Positions 31,839 to 41,132 of a stretch of DNA of 64,000 nucleotides are shown piece by piece. The translations under genes were made by a program, and so were the position numbers. The DNA comes from Trema orientale. Taxonomy: Eukaryota; Streptophyta; Magnoliopsida; Rosales; Cannabaceae. The DNA lies in NCBI GenBank assembly GCA_002914845.1, contig JXTC01000019.1, positions 882,181 through 946,180 on the forward strand, given 5' to 3'. The first letter of the stretch is position 1. Every line of letters starts with the position of its first letter. The notes beneath the pieces are model-generated. The model saw only the letters and a program-made list of their open reading frames with translations, searched no databases and was not told the DNA's origin.

Positions 31839-32818
31839 TTATCCTTTTTTTGTCTTTTTTAGCGCTTTATTGTTCACTTTTCTACCTAACTCTTTCCCAT
31901 TCCCTTTTTGAAACTCGTGGCTTTTATCAGTTTATCTCTCTGGCCTTTTTCAATGGCTTTTATCCTCACCTTTCTCATGCCTTTTGCGACGAATTTTACA
32001 AGTATCTCAAAGCATAAAGTACCCAAAGTAGTACCCAGAAATCACTTCAAAAAAATTCGAAAACAGTCGATTTTTGAAAATGTGAGTGTACCGATCTCAG
32101 TTTTGGAGATAGACAAGCTTGGAGTGAAAAATAGTAGCTTCTTATTTTGACAGAGTTTTATAAAAGGATTTGTCAAAAGGAAGATAGATATTTTGACAGG
32201 AACTCTGAAATGTTCGTAAAATAGTACTGAGAATCGAGTATTTGAAATGGCTAGTTTTCAAGAAAATAGGACTGAATAGTATATATATATGTATTCCTTC
32301 ACAAATTTACTGGTAGCTTTGGAAGTGGCTCTTTTAAGGGCGATTACTTCTGTAGTTACCAGAATCCAGATTTTTCCTCTACAGGAGGAGATATAGGCCC
32401 AATGAGATTGATAGACTAGGTGTGGAATGGCCATGGCGAATGAACGCTTTCCATTTCGACAACAGAGACATGGATAAGATTAGCATGCTTTTGGCAGGCT
32501 TCGCATTTTCTGGCGAATTCCATGGCATCTTTTTCCATAGTTGGCTAATAGTAGCTAATAATGAGTAGTTGCTCGAAGAGATGACGGCCTCCCATATATC
32601 CGCCGGAGTCCCCAGCGTGGACTTTCCTGGGAGCTATATCAATTTTAGTTGGCCCTAAGTATTTTAAGACTTTCCCTTGGAAGCTGCGTCTGAATAGAGA
32701 ACCATTGTGAATAAAGAATCTCTCAGTTTTCCGTCTGACTAGGATGGCCGAGGAGACGTCATCTGGCATTTGACTGGAGTTGAGAAAGTCGATATAGATT
32801 TTTCTCTAGTCTTGCACT
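31839..32818. mobile_element. 980-bp insertion with target-site duplication, carrying gypsy integrase sequence
   Basis: Flanked by GATACT at 31,833-31,838 and 32,819-32,824. The host reading frame continues across the joint (Gly-Asp-Thr before, Asp-Thr-Ala-Ala-Lys after). The minus-strand end is A-rich (complement of 31,845-31,860) and the other end carries gypsy integrase sequence. The termini are not TG...CA. It looks like a retroposed or otherwise captured piece of a gypsy transcript, but a composite of two insertions is possible. Confidence 0.6.
32330..32769 (-). pseudogene. Gypsy integrase fragment (zinc-binding and start of core)
   Basis: On the minus strand, 32,769 to 32,545 is open and reads ERFFIHNGSLFRRSFQGKVLKYLG...KVHAGDSGG-type sequence, then RHLFEQLLIISYY; past a stop it continues with PTMEKDAMEFARKCEACQKH (about 32,475-32,535). 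Together these are the HX3-HXnCXXC zinc-binding module of Ty3-gypsy integrases, with one of the His positions replaced. Further on, PWPFHT and a GPISPP trace match the beginning of the catalytic core. No complete core is present. Confidence 0.8.
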
Positions 32819-33339
32819 GATACTGCTGCCAAAGACGCAATGGATACTAGCCTTCTACATGAAGATGATTTTTCTCCTAGGTATACTCCAAAAAATACCC
32901 CAGAGAAAAATACTGATGATATAGCCCAAATGGCATCTACAATACCTTTAGATGTTCCAACATCTGTTACAGACCTAGAGATTTCAACACCACCATCGGC
33001 TGAAATGGGTGATGTGCCAACTCTTCCGAAATCTGCTGATGTGCCTAATGTTACAACACAGGTTGATCCACCTGCAGCCTCTGTACCAGTCTCAAAACAG
33101 TAATCAACATCTCCTACAAATCAATCAACACCAGTTGTACCAGACCTGGTTACCATATCAAAGACAAAGAAGAAGTCTATCGCCCAAAAAGTCTCCGGTC
33201 AATCTTCAAAGCCATCACAACCGAAGAAGAAAGCTACTACTGTAGAGAAAGGAAAAGGAGTATCTTCTTCAGAAACACTAGGTTATATCCCTGAAAGCTT
33301 CTATTCTCCATGGTATTATAAAAAGATGCTGCTCAATCT

Positions 33340-34218
33340 ATGAAGATTTATGAACAATGTCACTTTATTCCAGAAAGAAACATAAACTTAAAGTCTTCTC
33401 AGAAAATAGGGGCTTTAAAGTGTATTGAAAACCAAAAAAGGTTGAGTACTATTTCTGATATCAAAGGTTTTGTCCCTAGAATAGTCCAGGAATTTTATTC
33501 CAACTTGACTGAAGACTTAGACAAACCAGGTTCACCAGGGTATAGGAAAGTCTTTGTTAGGGGTCATGTTTATGATTTTTCTCCTGCTGATATAACCGAT
33601 TTCCTAAACATACCTATTTGGCTATTTGATGACTTTGAGAAAGAGTTTCCTCTCAACAAGGTAGCTAGTGAAATCCTTAGTACACAAACCGGGCCGAAGA
33701 ATAGCATTTTTAAGACCACTGATTTGACATTCAAGTACAAAGGGTTGCACCGTATTACTATTGATAATTGGATGCCAACCACGTATTCCAATATTCTCCC
33801 TGGCGATTGTGCTTGTTTTCTCTATGATGTTGGAATAGGTGGTCAAGTAAATTTGGCACAATTGATCTTCAACCATATCTATGATCTGCGATACAATACC
33901 ACTCCATCCAAGAGATTAATCTTTCCAGTACTTATCTATGGAGTTCTGACCAAGCAAAGACCTCCTCGCTATAGTTCTGAATATCTCACTGCTCTTGTGT
34001 CCAAACTAGTGTTCAGAATGAAGGAGAAAGATTCTATTGAGGGGGAGGATGATCCTACTGCAGACCCTAATGTTACAACATCTGGTGCTGCAGATCTAAT
34101 AGTTGCAACTTCTGATGTGCTAGTCCGGTTGGACAAGATGGAGAGAATGTTATCTGCGATCTGTATGATGATGGACATTGATGTGGGAGATGTTACTTCA
34201 GTTCCTCCTTCAACTTGA
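33340..34218 (+). CDS. Envelope-like / putative plant transposon protein domain (292 aa open segment)
   Basis: Uninterrupted 292-residue frame. It contains YRKVFVRGHVYDFSPADITD at about residues 67-86, matching the VRG...FSPxxIN signature of the extra ORF of SIRE/Maximus copia elements, annotated in plant genomes as envelope-like or putative plant transposon protein. A conserved-looking block around DNWMPTTYSNILP and a hydrophobic stretch near LIFPVLIYGVL follow. The C-terminal 60 residues have a short acidic linker and an amphipathic segment (VLVRLDKMERMLSAICMMMD). I see no signal peptide or convincing transmembrane anchor. The upstream frame joins only through a frameshift at about 33,325, so this ORF is the C-terminal part of a longer broken gene. 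Confidence 0.6.
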   Translation: MKIYEQCHFIPERNINLKSSQKIGALKCIENQKRLSTISDIKGFVPRIVQEFYSNLTEDLDKPGSPGYRKVFVRGHVYDFSPADITDFLNIPIWLFDDFEKEFPLNKVASEILSTQTGPKNSIFKTTDLTFKYKGLHRITIDNWMPTTYSNILPGDCACFLYDVGIGGQVNLAQLIFNHIYDLRYNTTPSKRLIFPVLIYGVLTKQRPPRYSSEYLTALVSKLVFRMKEKDSIEGEDDPTADPNVTTSGAADLIVATSDVLVRLDKMERMLSAICMMMDIDVGDVTSVPPST

Positions 34219-34456
34219 AGATCTTTTTGAAGTTTAAGTTTTTTAGTTTACCAATAATAAGTGATGTATATCACAGACAAATTCTGGTTTCTAGTTTGGT
34301 ATTCTATTCTGTTTACTGTTTTTATTTTCTGCAGGAAATAAGCTCACGTTACAACATTGCGCAACTTATGACTTTGGTTTCTTATATATGAATTCTAGTT
34401 TTCAATTAAGTTATAAATTCTGCAGTTATTTGTAACTACCTTTCGCTATTTTTGCC

Positions 34457-34540
34457 AGAAAGGGAGAGTAGCTACAAAAATTTACGAAAATTCTAGCCAA
34501 ACACAAATATTTTACCTAAAAATATCAAAAGGGAAGATTA
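34457..34540 (+). other. Two candidate polypurine tracts
   Basis: CAGAAAGGGAGAGTAG (34,456-34,471) and CAAAAGGGAAGATTA (34,526-34,540) both resemble the copia polypurine tract next to a 3' LTR. I cannot tell which one is used, so the LTR start is uncertain. Confidence 0.45.
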
Positions 34541-35936
34541 AAAATGAAAAGACTATTGTCATTTGCGATGTTGCAACATCACTGTCTGTGTTTACTGACA
34601 GTGATTCTGAGTTGATGTTGTAACATCACTTTAATATTTGACCTGGAATTTTTGAACGTGTTTGTCCGAATTTTACAGATGTCATATGATTGAATATCTG
34701 TTCAGTTGGTTGTGTTTTAATCAGAAATATCAATGATTAATGTTTTCTTTATAAGAAAATTATATTCACATATTTCTTTCTTATTTAGGATTGTTTTAAT
34801 GAAGATTGATTATTGGGTGATTGCTAATATTAATTATTTAATATTTCTAGAAATAATCAATCTTGATTTTAGTCAATCAGATTTTATTTATTAGGCTAAT
34901 TCTATCTGATTGTTTTGACAGCTTATATTTTTATGGAAACTACCCTATAGTATGAAAGTGTAAATGCTTATCTCTTGAGTTGTCGTTTCCTTATTTATTC
35001 TTAGCTGATTCTTATTGTGTGTGAACATTTTTTATTTGATTGTTTTGTATAAAAACTGAAATTGTTATTGCAGGTAACAAATCAATGTTTATTCTGGAAG
35101 GTTACAAATCTAGCTATTTTAGATAGGGCCGATATTGTAACATCTCTGTACAGAATCAACAATAATTTCATATTAGCCTTGATTGTGAAAATTTTATCTT
35201 TAATTGATCTAATTGGCTTTTAATCAGTATTTATGATGAATAAAATGTGTCTTGTAGATTGCCAAGGATTGAAAGACCTTAAGCACTATAAATAGGAATC
35301 TAAGTTAGAGTCCTAGATGTGCCATGTATGTTTGAGATGGCCATTAGAGCAATACTTTGTTAAATCTATCTATACTTTGTATTGTGAGACTAGGAGGGAT
35401 TCTACTCTCACGACTAAGAATCCCTCCTAGTCTCACAATACAAAGTAGTACGAGCACTTTGGGAGAAGTGCAACAAGTCTTTAGGAGAAAGTAGGTTCCG
35501 TAAAATTTGAAGGGAGTTCAGACGGAAAGAATCAAATCAAGTCGAGGGGAGCTCGCTAGACAGATTAGTGAAAGAGTACTGGCATGTTGTAATATTTAAG
35601 AGAGTGAGTCTTTTAAATTTAATTGGTATTTGTACTCACGTTATTCTTTACTAATAAGTTTATTTCTCTGGGCATGGCCCATTGGATGTAAACTATCAGG
35701 AGATAGCTAAACCAAGTAGAAATATTGCGTATCAACTTTTTACTTTTCGGTGTTATAATATCCATATTATAATTTTCTGCATATTTACCTTACATAATTA
35801 ATTGAACAATTAATTATATTCGGTAAGCATACAAGAAATGATCGTAACAAAAGTGAAATTATTTATGATTGCAAGTAAAAATATGTGAATTATTATGATT
35901 TAATACACAGTACAAATAAATTAAATATATTTACCG
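34541..35936 (+). repeat. 3' LTR of the SIRE-type copia element (approximate limits)
   Basis: Contains the features of SIRE-type LTRs: AGGAGAAAGTAGGTTCCG, GAAGGGAGTTCAGA, GGGGAGCTCGCT and TTTATTTCTCTGGGCATGGCCC...GATGTAAACTAT (35,660-35,690). All recur in the LTR at 44,850-45,140. Start and end are estimated from the polypurine tracts and from where the flank unit resumes. Confidence 0.6.
35373..35447. repeat. Perfect 31-bp inverted repeat (13-nt spacer)
   Basis: Left arm 35,373-35,403 starts TACTTTGTATTGTGAGACTA. The right arm 35,417-35,447 is its exact complement. The spacer is ACTCTCACGACTA. A transcript through it would fold into a 31-bp stem. It lies in the presumed transcribed part of the copia 3' LTR. 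Confidence 0.95.
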
Positions 35937-36373
35937 AGTGTAAATTCACGAAAAGAGTAGAAGGAATTAAACTAACAAACCAAAAATAATAGAAAGATTA
36001 ATGTCTGAGAAAACTAATTTCTTTTTTAATTTAATTTGCACTAGTGCCACTCCCTTAATTACCAGAAACCTTCATGGGGCGTAAACGGATGAGGACCATT
36101 GAAGCATCAGGATCATCCAAGAAATGTAGCATTCATCAATTTGAAATCTTGGCCTTCCCCTTTTATACTCCATTTAGATCAAGCAAGCGTATCTAGATTA
36201 CAAAATTCTTGGAATTAGATATAGAAAATGAAAGTTTAATTTACTGGAACAAAACGTTCAATTTGACAAAGGACATTTAGCAATGAAATTACGAAAACTT
36301 CGTTAATTTTCAATCGAAGAGAGATAGCTTAAACAACATTGGTTGTCAGAAGGATCAACCGAAACGGAGCGGT
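35937..36373. repeat. Island of flank unit U2 (between copia and gypsy-2)
   Basis: Matches 3,665-4,110: ACCATTGAAGC, ATCTTGGCCTTCCC, TTAGATCAAGCAAGC, TATCTAGATT and AAGGATCAACC. Ends at the gypsy-2 target site GCGGT (36,369-36,373). Confidence 0.75.
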
Positions 36374-38164
36374 GGTCACGCCCCACACCCGAGGACGTGC
36401 GCCGCATACTTATAAGGCAAAGCCATATAAATATACAAGGCATCTATTTACAATTCACAAAAATAAAGAATAATTAAACTCCAAAAAATACCACTAAATC
36501 ATATACAACCCAATAATTCTATTAAGTCTCCAAATATCAAAAATTAACTATACAAAATACATACTGTAATACAACAAATTNNNNNNNNNNNNNNNNNNNN
36601 NNNNNNNNNNNNNNNNNNNNNNNNNNNNNNNNNNNNNNNNNNNNNNNNNNNNNNNNNNNNNNNNNNNNNNNNNNNNNNNNNNNNNNNNNNNNNNNNNNNN
36701 NNNNNNNNNNNNNNNNNNNNNNNNNNNNNNNNNNNNNNNNNNNNNNNNNNNNNNNNNNNNNNNNNNNNNNNNNNNNNNNNNNNNNNNNNNNNNNNNNNNN
36801 NNNNNNNNNNNNNNNNNNNNNNNNNNNNNNNNNNNNNNNNNNNNNNNNNNNNNNNNNNNNNNNNNNNNNNNNNNNNNNNNNNNNNNNNNNNNNNNNNNNN
36901 NNNNNNNNNNNNNNNNNNNNNNNNNNNNNNNNNNNNNNNNNNNNNNNNNNNNNNNNAAAACAATGTTCTTTCAATAGATTAACTCATTTTGCAAAAAGTA
37001 TATTTTCACTTGAAATCATATTATTTAAGAAAATACTTTAGAATACGAGTTTATTAGAAACAATAAAACATTAAATTTTTAAACAAGAAAAACTACCAAA
37101 AAAGATCAAAGGTTACTTACCTCGTTCGCTTTGCCTATTTAACCAAAATAATCAACATAACCTCTCAAATACCTATTATCACACAAACCATATATATAAG
37201 TATCACAACAATTCTAATTGCACTAAAAGTATTGACTACTTGACGCCCATGCATCTTCTATAATTTACTCTATAGCTATTCCCAATAATGTCAATTTCTT
37301 ATGATTTATAACAATTCTAACATCTCTCTAAAAATCACCAAACTTAGAAGTCATGTTCTACAAATCATAGGGTCCTAAAAGTACTAAGAATGTAGCTATA
37401 GGGTCCATAGGTAAGCCCCGCACAGTCAGACAAGCCGCAGTCACGTTTTGCTAAAAGTACCCAAAGTTTCAGATTTTTTCAAATTCGTAGTACTCATTTC
37501 AATTGGCTATAACTCCCTGTTTATGTGTCCGTTTTTGACAAATTATGTACCGTTGGAAAGATAATTCGATAAGCTTTCCAACCATACTAAATATGGCCTA
37601 ATCAGACTAGTAAAAGTCTCTGAAAAGCTAGTCGAAATCTCTGCTGCTTTTTTACCTCTTAGCCCAAAACTCAAAAATTCATAACTTTCTATTTACTAAA
37701 CTAAATCACTCAAAATTTGTCTTGTTTGAATCCTAATATGAATAGACTTCATCCTCTATCAGATTTATTCTAATAGTTTATAAATTATTTATGGATAAAT
37801 TAAAATCCTAACCCTAGACATGCAATTTCAATCCATTAAAATCTAATTAGTGCATGTAAACTCAATTGATTACAGTTAATTACCTTAATATTCGAATGAA
37901 TTGAATCCTCTTCTTGTTCCTCCTTCTTTCTTGAAACTATGTGGTTGTCTCTTTGCCTTTCTCATAAAACGTACGTATAAAACTGAACAGAATATTAAAC
38001 TCTTAGGGTTTATTAAACTATCTCTAATTGAATTACCAAATTGACCCTTAATAAAGACTTATAGGTAAGGGCTAATTAGACCTTTCATTAATCTTTATAT
38101 TCTTTATATTATTTATATTATATAAATAAATCTCCTTTTTTTTTAATGTGCATGGGTCGTTACA
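36374..38164 (-). repeat. Gypsy-2 3' LTR, with assembly gap
   Basis: Matches the other LTR on both sides of the N run. Left of the gap it corresponds to 41,133-41,340 and right of the gap to about 42,154-43,367, so about 814 bp of LTR is represented by 376 N. Confidence 0.85.
36581..36956. other. Assembly gap, 376 N
   Basis: Run of N inside the gypsy-2 3' LTR. Placed where the other LTR carries its 34-bp hairpin array, so the repeat probably caused the gap. Confidence 1.
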
Positions 38165-41132
38165 TTCTCCTATTCTAAAAAGAAGTTTAGTCCTCTAAAC
38201 TTTAAAACGTCAAATTTTTCACTGAACAAATTTTAATGGAGCCACATATTCCTAGAAAAACTTCAATATCTGGATAAAACTATGATCATCTCTTATTAAA
38301 TTGAAATGATCTTTCCATCAATACGATATAAACTTGAGAATATGAACTTATTCTAATTTGGGTGATCTAAACGCTAAAGAGAGATCATCGTTTTTAAAAC
38401 TTATCTATCAATAACTCCATATCGTTTCTCATTCATTGTGATAGCTTCTTTGTACTTTCACCTAAAAAGAGAATAACATGATGACTTAAACTTTTCTCTA
38501 TACTAACAAAGCCAATAGGAATTCTTGATAATTAATATTCCTCAAACCTTTAGTACTCTTTCAATCGTATGCCTATAAAGCTAAGTATGTACTTCTAATT
38601 CTGGTCAATACTTTATATAGAGCCACTCTGATGCTAGATTGAAAACTTTAACTATATACAAATATTACTAAGAGTAATATTTTCTTTCACAAACTTTTAA
38701 AATCTTCTTCAATATGTCCTCAGTGGTCTATATATATGTATGTACTTTTTTTTTGACAATCTATTTATTTCAGATCAATATTGTAAAGCTTTAACAAATC
38801 TAATTCAATTTCTAAAATCACGTGTAAGGTCTTCTAAAGCTTAAATACAATATGATATCTTTATCATAAATAACAATAAGAGTCCTCTTTAGTCTCATTC
38901 TCTCTAACTTTTATCTTCAATAGGCCAAAATATCAAAACTAAATCCAATCACTAATGCTTATGTCAAATACAAATACTATGCTTATAACCAAATTTCATA
39001 GAATTCTAAATCTCAATGTACACTCAAAATAATCATAAAGATCAAAACCTAATAATCGGTTAAGGGTATAAGCCAAGTCTAATTGCTAAAATATGAGTAT
39101 ACTTAGTCAAATAATACACTATACAGCTGTACAATTTGAATAATCCTTGATAATCTCGTTATAAAATTCTACTACTATATTATCTTTCCCATATAGTATA
39201 TCAAAAGTTTTCAACGTTCGTCTATATAGTCCTCATTCACTTTTCTATAGACTAAACATTAAGAAATATGCTAAGGGACTTCTTTCATATACTAGTCCTT
39301 AAAATTTTTCTTAGGTCTTTATCTTAATACCTCTAGGATTTCTAATGTCTCATATTATGATTTTCTCAAAAAAATTATCTTTTACTAATAAGGGAGATCA
39401 ATAGAACCACAAATATAAATCTTTCTCCATAAACCACATAAATCATAAAAATCAAATAATTTATCAATCTTAAAAATATTGATCGACTTAGATATTCCAA
39501 TACATAATTGATTGACTAATTACATTTTCCACTACATAAACTGTTTTGACCATTTGTTTTATAATCACAAGTTTCTTTTTTTTTCCCCATCACCGATAAT
39601 AGTCGAGTTCTTAATAGTAAAACACTAAGTTTTCCAAAAACTCTTATCTTATAATTCTTCTAGTTGCTCATCAAATAAATAATCTCCAATTCTGTTTGTG
39701 TAATTTAATAAGAATTTCTAGAGAGGAGTAACACCATAGATTATCAATATAAAGATCACTTTTTCTTATACGGTGGATACCTAGACTAACAATTGTAAAC
39801 TTATTTAGAATAACTATATCTTCCAATTTCAACTCTACTATTCAGTACTCGTAACCACGGCTAAGTTGTCTTTTCACCATATATTGACTTTTGCTTAGCT
39901 TTCAAAATAAATATTATTAAGGTAACATTATCTCAAAATTATCTAACTACATAAGTTAAGGCTCTATAATTTTATTTTTTTCAAGTAATATCATTCTCCA
40001 AATCAGTCCACCATTAGTTTTTCAAAATATCGCTCTCTAAATTATTATTCTACCTATAAGTCGTTAGTACCTATATTTCAATCATATCATCATCAATATT
40101 TATAGAAAAACTCATAATAAGGCCTTTAACAAAACTAACCTATTTATCCTCAATCCTCAAGTAACAATAAATTGTATTCTCATTAGTTAACATGAGCACA
40201 TAAATTGATATTTCTTAAATCATCTCTTTGTCCTTTATTATCATAGAAACTAGTTATTTAATAAACTTAATGTACTCAATATTTCACTGTATGTTCTAGC
40301 CTATAGCACAAATAATTTCACTTTCAAAAAGAATTGAAACATATTCTCTCTATTATCCCATTAACCAATAAACCTAAATATATATATCTTCTCCACATTG
40401 TCACCATAACTAGGTAATCTCTATTCTACAAATCTTTTACATAGATAATATAAAATTAACAACATCTTAGAATTACAACATAATTTCTTAGGATCCAAAT
40501 AATTTCTCTTGTCTAATAATTAACTTATTTCTTTTTTTATAAGGTCAAAAATACTAATATATAACTCAAGAGAAATCAGAAGAAGATAGCAAATAGACTC
40601 ATAAAATTTTAATATCAAGTCCAAAGAAAGATTCACTAACTCTATAACTATCCAATATCAATAATAAAAGAAAAAGATTCCAATATCCTAGTTCCTTTAA
40701 TCAAATACAAATAAAAGAAACTAATAATAAGCACTACATACTAGAAACCTCAATATTCAATTAACATATCTTAATAATCAAAAATTAATGAGAGTACTCA
40801 ACTTTAAATGATCCCAAAAGTCCATGATCATTTTCAAACAATTCTAGAAGTCATTGTAATATATATGATCAACAACTATAAAGGTCAAACTAAGTGTTTC
40901 ATCAATGACAGAATTTAAGAATGCGAACTTAACCTACTTTAATATCCGAAAAGATCAAGGTAACAAACTTATCAAATTTAAACTAATCATTAACTCAAAT
41001 GAGTCACTAAACCATAATAGAAGTTACGTCAAACTCAAATGATCTTAACTTAGTCACCCGATATTCTAAACCTAATAAGATTGACTTATCACAATCCAAA
41101 TTGTCAAACTTATTCTAATCTCTGAAACCACT
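38165..41132 (-). other. Gypsy-2 interior, decayed, no gene
   Basis: Colinear with 17,266-20,202 read in reverse complement. Example: 38,171-38,210 is the complement of the gypsy-1 GAGGACTAAACTTCTTTTTA block. No open frame beyond chance; the integrase trace is at about 39,070-39,120 (complement). Confidence 0.75.

Larger units (their letters stand above)
31357..34218 (+). pseudogene. Envelope-like third ORF of the copia element, interrupted
   Basis: Begins near an ATG at 31,356-31,358 (MVNTMSSKKSDSPAAA, then a stop). Ser/Thr/Pro-rich N-terminal part to 31,838, then a 980-bp insertion, then the same low-complexity style resumes at 32,825 (DEDDFSPRYTP-like) with a stop at about 33,102 and a one-base frameshift near 33,325, and finally the open 292-residue domain at 33,340-34,218. 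The low-complexity region repeats DVxTS and NVTT codons that coincide with the palindromic DNA words. This is an old transposon copy; the family's role is not established. Confidence 0.65.
28628..35936 (+). mobile_element. SIRE/Maximus-type Ty1-copia element, 5'-truncated
   Basis: Runs from the linker between integrase and reverse transcriptase, through RT and RNase H, a non-coding spacer, an envelope-like extra ORF and a 3' LTR. The 5' LTR, gag, protease and integrase are missing. The flank unit resumes at about 35,937 (AAATTCACGAAAAGAG, cf. 3,668), with some of the unit also lost. One deletion may therefore have removed the 5' half of the element together with adjoining flank. An extra ORF between RNase H and the 3' LTR is the hallmark of the SIRE/Maximus lineage. 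Boundaries are approximate, as no target-site duplication is left. Confidence 0.8.

Noticed and set aside
28628..34218. An integrated plant virus as the source of the RT and envelope-like frames
   Set aside because: The YVDD-type RT with following RNase H, the copia-like order and the SIRE-type LTR all point to a Ty1-copia retrotransposon. No movement-protein or coat-protein motif of a pararetrovirus was seen.
36537..36974. Minus-strand open frames of 139-145 residues
   Set aside because: They consist almost only of the N gap.
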